Source of the DNA: an uncultured Bacteroides sp.
GTDB taxonomy: Bacteria; Bacteroidota; Bacteroidia; Bacteroidales; UBA932
Length of the DNA: 59,565 nt
Assembly (NCBI GenBank): GCA_900543205.1
Contig: UQQM01000013.1
Coordinates: 1 to 59,565, forward strand
Direction of reading: 5' to 3'
Every line of letters begins with the position of its first letter. The first letter of the stretch is position 1. Below the pieces are notes generated by a model. It was not told the DNA's origin, did not search any database, and was given only the letters and a program-made list of their open reading frames with translations. A program made the position numbers and the translations under genes. Shown piece after piece: positions 42,494 through 51,687 of this stretch.

Positions 42494-43721
42494 TCAGTCC
42501 GTCTCCGGCAGGCTGCCCGACCTGTTGAGATTCCGGGTGAAATACATTATCACGCAGAGTACGGCGAACAGCGCCAGCGTCCCTGCCAGCAGGCTTCCGG
42601 TCTCCATGTTCAGGAGCAAATAGATGAACGCGTAGATAGCGGCGACGGCAAGCGGGAAGAACCATGCCGCTTTTGTCCTCAGGATGGCGATGAAATAGGC
42701 CCCGAGCGGCACGACTGTGAGCACGGTCGCCAGAAGATATGCCAGACCGAAGGATATATATTCGGAGAACGCGAGCAGCAGCAGGTAGAACAGGCAGAGC
42801 GAGAAGCCGGTGACCACATATTGGATTATGTTCACGTTCCTGCCGGAAACGGCCTCGACGAGGAAGATGCCAATGAAAACCAGGAAAACCACAAGGAAAA
42901 AGTATTTTATCACCCTCGATGTCTTCTGATACATCGAAGCGGATGTCATGAAATCCACACCGAAACGCGAATCTGTGCCGTACATGCTGATTTCGTTGAT
43001 GTCCCAGCTTGCAGTGAATCCGTCATCTCCGACCATGCGTTCGGAAGGAAGAAAAGAACCGTTGAAGCTCGGGGAACCGTAGCCGGATTCCATGGAAAGC
43101 GAGTACGCTCCCGCCCAGGGACGAACTCCAGGCTTTCCATACCCTTGAACTGCAAGGTGAGCGACCACTCCAGCGGTCCGCCTGCGTTGACGGCTTCGAC
43201 CGGAACCACAGCCATTATGCCGCCGTCAGCGGCAATGAAGGGATAGTCCACGCCGCAGAAGCGGATTGCCGGCCTGCCTTCCAGTCCTTTGCGCTCACGG
43301 AGCTGCAGAAACACATGGCATTCCCCGCCCTGCGTACCGCTTCTGCCGTTTCACGGTCGAGGGTGAACGTTCCCGACATTTCAAGTCCGGAGCGGTAGAC
43401 CGGAACTTCATAGATAGAGCGTTCAAGTATCTCTACTTCGACGGTGCATGCCGCATCGACGCTGTCCGGGGTAGTGGAGGAGTATTCCTGGACGTAGTAC
43501 TCCTCCACCTTCTCCTTCCGGTTCGGCACGCGGAGTTCGGGCGTGCCTATAACCTGCCGGCCTCCCCAGGAATCCGCAATCTCGTCCCTGACGCCTCCGG
43601 CAATCAGTTCTCTCTCTCCGATGAGTTCTCTGACCATTATCATCGGAACCAGCATGAACATCGCGGTAATTACGACCACGGCGCCCTTGATAAGCAGTTT
43701 TCTTGAATCCGTAAGTTTCAT
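42494..43721 (-). pseudogene. creD: creD, inner-membrane protein, two frameshifts
   Basis: The CreD family sequence is spread over three frames. Part 1, from MKLTDSRKLLIKG (43721), runs to about AGNAM near 43310. Part 2 continues as VFLQLRERKGLEGRPAIRFC to MESLEFVP near 43118. Part 3 goes on as AYSLSMESGYGSPSFNGSFLP, then four or five membrane helices to the stop at 42494. The second shift lies at a GGGCGGGAG tract. Together the parts give a complete CreD with its long periplasmic domain. Either a real pseudogene or indel errors in the assembly. Confidence 0.8.
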
Positions 43722-43727
43722 CGTATT

Positions 43728-44852
43728 TTATTTCTGGAGTATTGTTCTGCCTTTTGCAGTGAGACGGTATTTCTGCCTGGGATGGTGCGGCCTGTCCGGG
43801 TACAGGGCTTCGACGCATGACTCCCGCTGCGCCGGGAGCAGGTACAGCTTCAGAAAATTGTCCCTTCCTTTCAGTCCGAGCCCTTCCATCATTTCCTTTG
43901 CCGACAAAGTCCCGTCTCCCAGGACTTGCGCGAGCAGTTTGATTTCATGGCTGATTCCGCCGCCTGCCGTACTTGCACTGTACTTGTCCTGTACTTGTCC
44001 TGAATATCCGTGTGTGACGTCCGTCTGTTTCAGCTGGCCTTCGGGCGGATTGATACACATGTACCTGTTGCGGAGCATGTGTTTCCCGTTGTAAAGAAGG
44101 TTCTCCAGGAAGCGTTCCAGATAAATGTATGTGCAATCGACGCCTTTCAGGGCGTTTTTATAGTTCGCCCTGACGAGAGCGTTCCTGAAATACCAGGAAT
44201 GCCGGGCAAAGAGGTCGTTGTTCACATTGAAACCTATTGAGCGTAGGTATTGGATAAGAAATACGGCGGTGGTCCTGGTGTTGCCTTCCCTGAAAGGATG
44301 GATCTGCCACAGGTCAGATACGAATCTGGCCAGATGTCCGATTACCTTTTCTTCCGAAAGCCCGATGTAGCTGAAACGGCGTTCCTGCTCGAAATCGTAG
44401 TCCAGGGCCCTGCGGAGATCCTCCCAGTTGAGATAGCTGACGGAATCTCCGTCCAGCACCCATTCCTTTTTCGAGATGTTGTATTTACGGAGCTGTCCGG
44501 CATGGGTGAAGACTCCGTCGAATATCCTGCGGTGAACCGATATGAAGCCGCCGGATGAGAAGTCCATGGTATTTGCGGACAATATCCGGGTGATGTTTGC
44601 AGATACCTTGTCAGCTTCCTGGCTGCCGGTTTCGTCCGCTTCCCTGGCCGTCCGGGACCGGTAATATGTTTCAATCAGGGAACAGGCTTCGTCTATCGAG
44701 ATGTCTCCTTCGATATGGCGGCATGCGGTAGCCTTCAGATATTCGGAGGTCTGCAGCCCGTCGACGGCCTGCAGTCCGATTGCCGCCTGCCAGACGCCCG
44801 CGCGCTCCGCCCTTCCGGGCTCCCCCTGTCGGATATATTCTTCGAAATCCAT
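43728..44852 (-). CDS. Fic-domain AMP-transferase with winged-helix tail
   Basis: 374 residues from MDFEEYIRQ; in-frame codons further upstream cover another gene and were excluded. The Fic core motif is HPFREGNTRT near residue 200, with the flap-like GFISVHRRIFDGVF before it. The C-terminus (LSAKEMMEGLGLKGRDNFLKLYLLPA, then KYRLTAKGR) is a winged helix as in chromosomal Fic proteins. Fic enzymes transfer AMP to target proteins; the target is unknown. An element similar to the -7 box (TATCTTTA) lies just upstream. The creD pseudogene follows after 6 bases. Confidence 0.9.
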   Translation of the reverse strand: MDFEEYIRQGEPGRAERAGVWQAAIGLQAVDGLQTSEYLKATACRHIEGDISIDEACSLIETYYRSRTAREADETGSQEADKVSANITRILSANTMDFSSGGFISVHRRIFDGVFTHAGQLRKYNISKKEWVLDGDSVSYLNWEDLRRALDYDFEQERRFSYIGLSEEKVIGHLARFVSDLWQIHPFREGNTRTTAVFLIQYLRSIGFNVNNDLFARHSWYFRNALVRANYKNALKGVDCTYIYLERFLENLLYNGKHMLRNRYMCINPPEGQLKQTDVTHGYSGQVQDKYSASTAGGGISHEIKLLAQVLGDGTLSAKEMMEGLGLKGRDNFLKLYLLPAQRESCVEALYPDRPHHPRQKYRLTAKGRTILQK

Positions 44853-44893
44853 GAAGATAAAGATAGGAATTTTCCACGTCACCGCCAAGACGC

Positions 44894-45529
44894 CTATTGC
44901 CTCATGGCCCTCTCCACCGGGGTGACCGGAACGGCCGGCACGGGGTCGGTCCGGATATTTGCCGGAAACTTCGCCATCTGTCTGGTGTATTCCTCCCAGC
45001 TGACCATGACCTGCCTGTAGGTTCCGGTGGCGAAGTCGTATTCGAGCTTTATGCATTGGGGGATGGCTTCCGGGCTGTATTTGTCCGGTTCCGGATTCCA
45101 TCCCGGTATTTTGGCGATTATGAAGGGGTTGGACGAGTTTCCCAGGGGCACATATCCGTAGGGTATGGCGAAAGGATTCGCGAAGGGCATCCATCCTGTG
45201 GTGGCGATGATGTCCACCATGGGCACAGCCTTCATGCTTTCGGCGACAGAAGCCGTGACTGCGGCATGCACGGCGAAATTCACCGCAATCGCCCTGTCCT
45301 CCTGCGACACTGGAATGTCGGGCCGGAGCAGCGACGGCAGGCGCGGGGCAGAAGGAACGGCGAAGAACATCGGAGGCGGTGAATACAGGCTGTCCGCCGC
45401 AGACAGTCCCTCGTCGACCGTCAAGAGCGGAGCGTCCTGTACCGCAGTGACATCCTGCGCAAGGGCGGTCATCGTGCCGGCAAGGAGAGCTGCGGCGACA
45501 AGGGTCATGAATCTTCGGACGGCGGTCAT
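44894..45529 (-). CDS. Exported protein of unknown function
   Basis: 211 residues from MTAVRRFMTLVAAALLAG (an inner Met at 45508 is also possible); the signal peptide ends near TALAQ. The mature part is Pro-rich (YSPPPMFFAVPSAPRLPSLL) and has no family I recognise. It is divergent from the CAT-like gene at 45661. Function not assigned. Confidence 0.6.
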   Translation of the reverse strand: MTAVRRFMTLVAAALLAGTMTALAQDVTAVQDAPLLTVDEGLSAADSLYSPPPMFFAVPSAPRLPSLLRPDIPVSQEDRAIAVNFAVHAAVTASVAESMKAVPMVDIIATTGWMPFANPFAIPYGYVPLGNSSNPFIIAKIPGWNPEPDKYSPEAIPQCIKLEYDFATGTYRQVMVSWEEYTRQMAKFPANIRTDPVPAVPVTPVERAMRQ

Positions 45530-45660
45530 GTTCCTGTTCTGTTGGGCGCGTGAAGTTTTGCAATTGTCATGCCTGTACCGCAATGAATTCCGTCTGCTGA
45601 CGTCAAAGTTTGTTTCATCCGGCAACATTCGCTAACTTTATACGATTTTTTGAATAGAAG

Positions 45661-46281
45661 ATGAAACGTACCATAGACCTCTCCACCTGGCCGCGCAGGG
45701 AATACTACGAATTTTTCGGGAACATGCCTGACCCCTACTGGGGGCTTGCGGCGAAAGTGGACTTCACGGAATGCTACCGGACCGCCAAGGCCGCAGGAGA
45801 ATCGTTCTTCTTCCATTCCCTCCATAGAATCCTCACCGCGCTCAATTCGGTTCCCGAGCTGCGCACCAGAATCGAAGACGGCGAAGTGGTCATCCATGAC
45901 AGTGTCGGGGTGAGCCCTACCATAGCCCATGACGACGGCAGTTTCGGCTTCGGGTATTTCGAATACCACGAGAATCTGCGGGAATTCCTCGCCGGAGCGG
46001 ACAAGGAGATGCTGCGCGTCAAGGGCGGCAGCGGACTTTGCCTTGACGGCAACGAACACAGGACGGATCTGATATACTATAGCGCGATTCCCTGGGTGGA
46101 TTTCCTTTCCATCAAGGAGGAAGGCGCCCACCGTCCCGGCGACTCGATTCCGCAGATTTCGACGGGCAAGCTCTGCGACATCGGAGGCAGGAAGCTGATG
46201 ACCGTCTCCATACTCGTGAACCACGGCCTCGCTGACGGGCGCCACGTCGGACAGTTCTATACCAAACTCGAAGAGATATGA
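45661..46281 (+). CDS. Chloramphenicol acetyltransferase-like enzyme
   Basis: 206 residues. Start MKRTIDLSTWPRREYYEFF is typical of CAT proteins (often WxRxxhFxxF). The catalytic motif region is VNHGLADGRHVGQF, which has His and Asp-Gly but Asn where many CATs have a first His. A PWVDFLS strand matches the usual PWxxFT. Drug resistance cannot be claimed: many chromosomal relatives have other acceptors. Overlaps the HAD gene by 4 bases. Confidence 0.8.
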   Translation: MKRTIDLSTWPRREYYEFFGNMPDPYWGLAAKVDFTECYRTAKAAGESFFFHSLHRILTALNSVPELRTRIEDGEVVIHDSVGVSPTIAHDDGSFGFGYFEYHENLREFLAGADKEMLRVKGGSGLCLDGNEHRTDLIYYSAIPWVDFLSIKEEGAHRPGDSIPQISTGKLCDIGGRKLMTVSILVNHGLADGRHVGQFYTKLEEI

Positions 46282-46976
46282 AAGATATAAAGGTAGTGGC
46301 GGTTGACGCCGACGACACCCTTTGGGACAACCAGTCGTATTACGACAGGGCGGGCGATGTGTTCGCCGCCGAGCTCCATGAATACGGACAGCCGGACTGG
46401 CTCCAGGACAGGCTGTTCGAGACCGAAATCGCCAACATGCCGCTTCTTGGCTTCGGCGCCAAGTCCGTGTGCATCTCCATGATGGAGACCGCAATGGAGG
46501 TTTCCCGGGGAAAGGTCTCTACAGCCCGGCTGGAGCATATACTGAAGACCGCGAAGTCGCTGCTGGAAATCCCGGCGACTCCCCTTCCCGGAGTTCCCGG
46601 GGCGCTGGAGCGGCTACGGAGTTCGGGCAGATACCGCCTCGTGCTGTTCACCAAGGGCGACCTTCTGGACCAGCAGAACAAGATAATGCGCTCCGGCCTC
46701 TCGCGTTTCTTCGACTCCACAGTGATAGTCAGCGACAAGGGCAGGAAGGAGTATCTCGACCTCTGCGACTCGGAAGGCATAGCGCCCGCGCAGCTGCTCA
46801 TGATAGGCAATTCCTTCAAGTCCGACATCCGTCCCGTCGTGGAGCTCGGAGGCTCGGGAATCCATATCCCCTTCCACACGATGTGGAAGCACGAAGAGGC
46901 GGAGGAGTTCGATTCTCCGGACATAGTGCGGCTGGAGAAATTCGGCGACGTGCCGCAGGTCCTGCTTGAATCCTAG
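46278..46976 (+). CDS. HAD family phosphatase
   Basis: 232 residues. Motif I DADDTLWDN (nucleophile and acid Asp), motif II FTKG, motif III Lys region SDKGRKEYL, motif IV IGNSFKSDI. The cap lies between, typical of the phosphoglycolate/nucleotidase-like type. Substrate unknown. Translationally coupled to the CAT-like gene. Confidence 0.88.
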   Translation: MKDIKVVAVDADDTLWDNQSYYDRAGDVFAAELHEYGQPDWLQDRLFETEIANMPLLGFGAKSVCISMMETAMEVSRGKVSTARLEHILKTAKSLLEIPATPLPGVPGALERLRSSGRYRLVLFTKGDLLDQQNKIMRSGLSRFFDSTVIVSDKGRKEYLDLCDSEGIAPAQLLMIGNSFKSDIRPVVELGGSGIHIPFHTMWKHEEAEEFDSPDIVRLEKFGDVPQVLLES

Positions 46977-46980
46977 AGTC

Positions 46981-47595
46981 ATGAAGCGCCCTTTGCTTAC
47001 GACCATACTCATTGCCTCGGCGGCGGTCCTGCTGCCCGTGCTCATAGTGTCCAGCTTCGCCGGAATGGGTGTACGGAAGGCGGCAGAACGCCGGGCGGGA
47101 AGTTCGGTCGTCACAGTGCATCCGCACGAGGAGAGCGTCGAGGCGGCCGCGTCCGCCGGCAGGACCACGGTATTCCTGGCCGGAACCATCGACATGGGAA
47201 GCGGCGAGGACTGGCAGGCGCGGGCGGATTCCCTGTTCGCCGCCCTTCCGGACGGTGACTTCCTGCTTTTCAACCCGCGCCAGGAGCATTGGGACGCATC
47301 GAAGCCCGGCGAGATGGACTATCAGGTGAATTGGGAGCTGGACCATCTCGAGAAAGCCGACTGGATCATCATGAACTTCCTCCCCGGAAGCCGCTCGCCC
47401 ATCACGCTGCTCGAGCTCGGCCTGCACGCCCGTAGCGGACGGCTCCTGGTCATCTGCCCTCCCGGATTCTACCGCTACGACAACGTGCGCATCACCTGCG
47501 GCAGATACGGCGTGCCGATGCTGGACAGTCTGGAGGATGCGGTGCGCCACATAGGACAGAACGGCAGACCGCGTGGCATCCGACGGGAATTTTGA
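46981..47595 (+). CDS. Nucleoside 2-deoxyribosyltransferase-like protein, membrane-tethered
   Basis: 204 residues from MKRPLLTTILIAS. A single N-terminal hydrophobic helix (residues 4-27) anchors or exports it. The rest resembles the nucleoside 2-deoxyribosyltransferase-like fold: FLAGTIDMG, LLFNPRQEHWD, DWIIMNFLPGSRSPITLLELGLHA with a catalytic-type Glu. Such enzymes are normally cytosolic, so the helix is odd. It starts 4 bases after the HAD stop. Confidence 0.7.
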   Translation: MKRPLLTTILIASAAVLLPVLIVSSFAGMGVRKAAERRAGSSVVTVHPHEESVEAAASAGRTTVFLAGTIDMGSGEDWQARADSLFAALPDGDFLLFNPRQEHWDASKPGEMDYQVNWELDHLEKADWIIMNFLPGSRSPITLLELGLHARSGRLLVICPPGFYRYDNVRITCGRYGVPMLDSLEDAVRHIGQNGRPRGIRREF

Positions 47596-47596
47596 G

Positions 47597-47604
47597 TATA
47601 TTTG
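47597..47604 (+). promoter_or_regulatory. -7 box of the HEPN/MNT pair
   Basis: TATATTTG, directly after the preceding stop codon and 23 bases before the HEPN start. No -33 TTTG at the usual place. Confidence 0.55.
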
Positions 47605-47627
47605 AAACCATTCAAAACTTCAGGAAA

Positions 47628-48050
47628 ATGACAGAGGACATCAGATGGCAGCAGCGCTTCGAAAACTACAGCAGGGCCCTGAAAAGGCTTGTCAAGGCGG
47701 CGGAAATAGTCGCATCCAGAATCGAGTACGGCGAAGATGTCGACGACCTGCTGGAGGAAGGGCTGGTGCAGCGCTTCGAGTACACGCATGAGCTGGCGTG
47801 GAACACCATGAAGGATTATGAGGCATATCAGGGCTATACCGACATCCGGGGCTCCCGCGATGCCATACGCAAGGCTCTGGAGACTGGACTGATCGACGAC
47901 GAACGTTGGATGGAGTCAATCGTCGACCGGAACAAGTCCTCACATAATTATGACGATATTATCGTAGGTGGAGTGGTTGACAATATACTCAAAGTCTATC
48001 TGCCGCTTTTCATCCGTTTCGAAAACAAGATGCGTTCTCTCCATGAATAG
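47628..48050 (+). CDS. HEPN protein, HI0074/HepT type
   Basis: 140 residues from MTEDIRWQQRF; a TTG upstream lies in the promoter. The nucleotidyltransferase substrate-binding family pattern is RFEYTHELAWNTMKDYEAYQGY and GSRDAIRKALETGLIDD. It has RNKSSHNYDD, the RNxxxH motif of HEPN ribonucleases. Together with the next gene it forms a HepT/MntA-type toxin-antitoxin pair. Overlap with the next gene is 8 bases. Confidence 0.88.
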   Translation: MTEDIRWQQRFENYSRALKRLVKAAEIVASRIEYGEDVDDLLEEGLVQRFEYTHELAWNTMKDYEAYQGYTDIRGSRDAIRKALETGLIDDERWMESIVDRNKSSHNYDDIIVGGVVDNILKVYLPLFIRFENKMRSLHE

Positions 48051-48372
48051 GGACATCAGCCTTGCGGGATTGAAGCGGACGGATTTGGAGAAATTGTCAG
48101 AAGTCTTCAGGAAGCACCCTGCGGTCGAGAAGGCTGTTCTCTATGGTTCGCGGGCCATTGGGAATTTCAGGCCGTTTTCCGATGTGGACATCACCCTGCT
48201 GGGAGAAGGCATCAGCGGTTCGGAATTCAACCGGCTGTCTTTGGATATAGACGACCTGATGCTGCCCTACAATTTCGACCTGTCGCTGTTCTCATCGTTG
48301 TCAAACCCTCGTCTTCGGGAGCACATAGCCCGCGTGGGAATAATCATTTATGAAAAATCGGACAACCCCTGA
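48043..48372 (+). CDS. Minimal nucleotidyltransferase, MntA/HI0073 type
   Basis: 109 residues from MNRDISLAGLKR. The active-site motif is VLYGSRAIGNFRPFSDVDI: GSR and two Asp as in MNT-domain proteins. In the well-studied MntA-HepT pair this enzyme AMPylates and silences the HEPN toxin; the same is inferred here. proX begins 5 bases downstream. Confidence 0.88.
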   Translation: MNRDISLAGLKRTDLEKLSEVFRKHPAVEKAVLYGSRAIGNFRPFSDVDITLLGEGISGSEFNRLSLDIDDLMLPYNFDLSLFSSLSNPRLREHIARVGIIIYEKSDNP

Positions 48373-48377
48373 CGGAA

Positions 48378-48929
48378 ATGGAAGGAATACGGATATTCAA
48401 CGGCCGGCCGGATGACCTCGGCGGCAGGAGCGAAGCGGAAACCGCTGTATACTGCCTGCTTGACAGCCTCGGGATAGATTATGCCACCGCCTGCCATGAG
48501 CCGGCGTTCACGATGGAGCAGTGCGCGGCGGTGCAGCAGGCGCTGGGCGCTCCGATATGCAAGAACCTCTTCCTCTGTACGCACAACAAGTCCGGAATCT
48601 ATCTGCTGATGCTTCCCGGCGGAAAGCCGTTCAAGACCAAATACCTGTCCTCGCAGATAGGTTGCTCGCGGCTTTCATTCGCCGGCGAGGATGACATGAT
48701 GCAGCTGCTTCATATCCACCCCGGTTCCGTCTCTCCGATGGGTCTGATGAACGACGGAGGCCTCCGGGTGCAGCTGGTAATCGACAGGGAACTTCTTGCG
48801 CTCAAGGAGTTCGGCTGCCATCCATGCGTCAACACCGCGACACTCAGGCTCGGCATGAAGGACTTTCTCGGACGCTACCTGCCCGCAGTCTCGCACGAGG
48901 CCGCCATAGTCGATCTGCCCTCCGGATGA
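48378..48929 (+). CDS. Prolyl-tRNA deacylase (ProX/YbaK family)
   Basis: 183 residues. Family motifs: CHEPAFTMEQ, KNLFLCTHNKSGIYLL and HPGSVSPMGLMND, with ending GRYLPAVSH. The protein removes Ala or Cys wrongly joined to tRNA-Pro. Slightly long N-terminus. It follows the HEPN/MNT pair closely but is a general housekeeping gene. Confidence 0.9.
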   Translation: MEGIRIFNGRPDDLGGRSEAETAVYCLLDSLGIDYATACHEPAFTMEQCAAVQQALGAPICKNLFLCTHNKSGIYLLMLPGGKPFKTKYLSSQIGCSRLSFAGEDDMMQLLHIHPGSVSPMGLMNDGGLRVQLVIDRELLALKEFGCHPCVNTATLRLGMKDFLGRYLPAVSHEAAIVDLPSG

Positions 48930-49000
48930 CTCGCCGGAGCATGGCGGATTCTAGTATAAAATCGCTATCTTTATGCCCCGGAAAACAAAGTCAGGATACA

Positions 49001-49621
49001 ATGAAAACACCCATGTCCCATAAGGCCCATCCCTGGCACGGCATCAGCCTCGGGCCGAATGTCCCGGACGAGGTCACCGCATTCATAGAAATCGTGCCCA
49101 CGGACACCGTGAAATACGAGGTCGACAAGGAATCCGGCTATCTGTCGCTCGACCGGCCTCAGAAATTCTCCAACATAGTGCCTTCGCTTTACGGCTTCCT
49201 GCCTAGGACCTACTGCGGCCCGAAGATGGCCGACATGACCAACAGGGCGCTCGCCAGATATGACGTGGAAGGAGACGGCGACCCGCTTGACATCTGCGTG
49301 CTTACCGAGAAGGACGTGACCCACGGCGACATCATCGTACGCGCGCATCCCATAGGCGGCCTCCGGCTGCTGGACAACAGGCAGGCCGACGACAAGATAA
49401 TAGCTGTGCTCAGGAACGACGCCGTGTACGGCGGCTACACCGACATAGACCAGCTCCCGAAGGACATCATACGCAGGCTGATACATTACTTCACCACCTA
49501 CAAGGACATTCCAGGCGACGACAAGCGCCGCATGGAGTTCATCAGCATATACGGCGCCGACGAGGCGAAGCAGGTGATTCTGCGCTCCCGGGAAGATTAC
49601 GGGAGCCTTTTCGGCGAATGA
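49001..49621 (+). CDS. Inorganic pyrophosphatase (family I)
   Basis: 206 residues from MKTPMSHKAHPWHGI. The Asp cluster EGDGDPLDICVL, the start AFIEIVPTDTVKYEVDKE and FLPRTYCG are family I PPase. The Mg-site third Asp is in LDNRQADDKI. It hydrolyses PPi to phosphate. A near-perfect -7 box (TATCTTTA) lies at 48966-48973, 27 bases before the start. DPP III follows after 29 bases. Confidence 0.93.
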   Translation: MKTPMSHKAHPWHGISLGPNVPDEVTAFIEIVPTDTVKYEVDKESGYLSLDRPQKFSNIVPSLYGFLPRTYCGPKMADMTNRALARYDVEGDGDPLDICVLTEKDVTHGDIIVRAHPIGGLRLLDNRQADDKIIAVLRNDAVYGGYTDIDQLPKDIIRRLIHYFTTYKDIPGDDKRRMEFISIYGADEAKQVILRSREDYGSLFGE

Positions 49622-49650
49622 CACCTCCATTATTGAAAAACATTTCAACC

Positions 49651-51657
49651 ATGAACAGATTCATAAAGATGACTGCTATCACGGCTCTCTCCGCCGCTGC
49701 GGTTTCCTGCGGGAACGGCGCCGGCGCTGACGGGGACTTCAAGTACCTGATCGACGAATTCGCCGATCTGAAGATAATGCGCTACAGGATTCCGGACTGG
49801 GACAGCCTGACCCTGCAGCAGAAGGAATACGTCTACCATCTCGGTGAGGCGGCGAAATACGGGCGCGACATCCTCTGGGACCAGCACTGCAAGGCGAACC
49901 TCCCCGTGCGCCACGCCCTCGAGAACATACTTGAGAACTATGACGGCGACCGGGAATGCAAGGATTTCCAGGACTTCACGGTATACGCCAAGAGAGTGTT
50001 CTTCAGCAACGGCATACACCACCATTATGCCGAGGACAAGTTCTTCCCCGACTGCCCCCGGGAGTATTTCGCGTCGCTTATGGAAGCCGTCGGCATTGAC
50101 TCCGGGGAGGCCGGAGAGCTGCTGGAGGTCATCTACAACCCCGATATCTACCCCCAGCGCAAGTCCAACAGCAGCGACGGGGACATCGTCGCCCTGTCGG
50201 CAGTGAACTTCTATGACAACGTAACCCGCGACGAAGTCGAGAGCTATTACCACGCCATCCAGGATCCGGACGACCCCGAGCCGGTATCCTACGGCCTCAA
50301 TACCAAGGTCGTGAAGGGCGATGACGGCATCGTGCGCGAGGAGGTATGGAAAATCGGAGGAATCTACTCCCCCGCACTCGAGAAGATAGTCGCGGAGCTC
50401 GAGAAGGCGGCCGCATGCGCCGAGAATGACATCCAGAAGCGGTATATAGCCACTCTCATCGAATATTACCGCACCGGCGACCTCCGTCTCTGGGACAAAT
50501 ACAATATCGAATGGGTGCAGGACACTCTCGGCACCGTGGACTTCGTCAACGGTTTCGTCGAGGACTATACCGACCCGCTCGGCCGCAAGGGCAGCTGGGA
50601 GGCACTGGTGAACATCAAGGATCATGCGGCGTCCGAGAGGACCGAAATCCTCAGCGCCAACGCTCAATGGTTCGAGGACAACTCTCCGGTCGACCCCCGC
50701 TTCAGGAAGAAGACCGTCAAGGGAATCACCGCCAAGGTGATCAACGCGACCACGCTGAGCGGAGACTGCTATCCTTCGACCCCTATCGGAATCAATCTTC
50801 CCAACGCCGACTGGATACGCAAGGAGCACGGCTCGAAGTCGGTGACCATAGCCAACATCACGCACGCCTACGACCTTGCCGCCCAGGAGTCTCCCAAGAG
50901 CACGCTGAACGAGTTCGCATGGGACGATGAGGAAATCGCCATGGCCAAGAAATATCTCACCCTCACCGACGAAATCCACACCGACCTACACGAGTGTCTC
51001 GGCCACGGCTCGGGCCAGGTTCTTCCCGGAGTCTCACAGAACGCGCTCAAGGAATACAGCTCCACCCTTGAAGAGACCCGCGCCGACCTTTTCGGACTTT
51101 ACTATATGGCCGACCCCAAGCTCGTCGAGCTCGGCATACTTCCCGACATGGAGGCCTACAAGGCTCAATATGCCAATTATATACGCAACGGACTCATGGT
51201 GCAGTTCAGCCGTGTGGAGCTGGGCAGGAAGAATACTGAGGCCCACATGCAGAACCGCAAGCTGATAGCCGAATGGTGCTACGAGCAGGGCAAGGACGGC
51301 AACGTGATCGAGAAGAAGGTGCGCGACGGCAAGACCTATTTCGTGGTCAATGACTATGAGGCTCTCCGTGGCCTGTTCGGCAGGCTGCTGGCCGAAGTCC
51401 AGCGAATCAAGTCCGAAGGCGACTACGAGGCGGGCAAGGCTCTCGTGGAGACTTACGCCGTGAACATCGACCCCGCCCTTCACAAGGAGGTGAGGGAGCG
51501 TTATGACGCCCTAGGGCTCAAGCCCTACGGCGGCTTCGTGAATCCCGAGATAGTCCCCGTGGTGAAGAACGGCAAGACCGTGGACTACCGCGTGGAGTAT
51601 ACCGACGACTATCTCGGACAGATGCTGGAGTACGGAAGGAAGTACGCCACTCTCTGA
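49651..51657 (+). CDS. Dipeptidyl peptidase III (zinc, M49), lipoprotein signal
   Basis: 668 residues. The zinc motif HECLGH is at 447-452 and the second motif EETRAD starts at 474; both are typical of M49. A Glu in the first motif is the catalytic base. The N-terminus (MNRFIKMTAITALSAAAVSC) has a signal-like helix and a lipobox-like Cys20, which suggests export and anchoring; many relatives are cytosolic. The enzyme removes dipeptides from peptides. The next gene, an AspT-type transporter, follows after 30 bases, an interesting neighbour for a peptidase. Confidence 0.93.
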   Translation: MNRFIKMTAITALSAAAVSCGNGAGADGDFKYLIDEFADLKIMRYRIPDWDSLTLQQKEYVYHLGEAAKYGRDILWDQHCKANLPVRHALENILENYDGDRECKDFQDFTVYAKRVFFSNGIHHHYAEDKFFPDCPREYFASLMEAVGIDSGEAGELLEVIYNPDIYPQRKSNSSDGDIVALSAVNFYDNVTRDEVESYYHAIQDPDDPEPVSYGLNTKVVKGDDGIVREEVWKIGGIYSPALEKIVAELEKAAACAENDIQKRYIATLIEYYRTGDLRLWDKYNIEWVQDTLGTVDFVNGFVEDYTDPLGRKGSWEALVNIKDHAASERTEILSANAQWFEDNSPVDPRFRKKTVKGITAKVINATTLSGDCYPSTPIGINLPNADWIRKEHGSKSVTIANITHAYDLAAQESPKSTLNEFAWDDEEIAMAKKYLTLTDEIHTDLHECLGHGSGQVLPGVSQNALKEYSSTLEETRADLFGLYYMADPKLVELGILPDMEAYKAQYANYIRNGLMVQFSRVELGRKNTEAHMQNRKLIAEWCYEQGKDGNVIEKKVRDGKTYFVVNDYEALRGLFGRLLAEVQRIKSEGDYEAGKALVETYAVNIDPALHKEVRERYDALGLKPYGGFVNPEIVPVVKNGKTVDYRVEYTDDYLGQMLEYGRKYATL

Positions 51658-51687
51658 CCCTTACTGAACCTGAAATCCATTCGGACA

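Noticed and set aside
43728..45563. 611-codon frame as a long Fic protein
   Set aside because: The N-terminal 237 codons lie opposite in frame to another gene (44894-45529) and look like noise; the Fic start at 44852 is better.
45661..46281. Chloramphenicol resistance gene
   Set aside because: The fold is CAT-like, but the active-site motif has an Asn for the usual first His and the gene is in a chromosomal operon; resistance is not supported.
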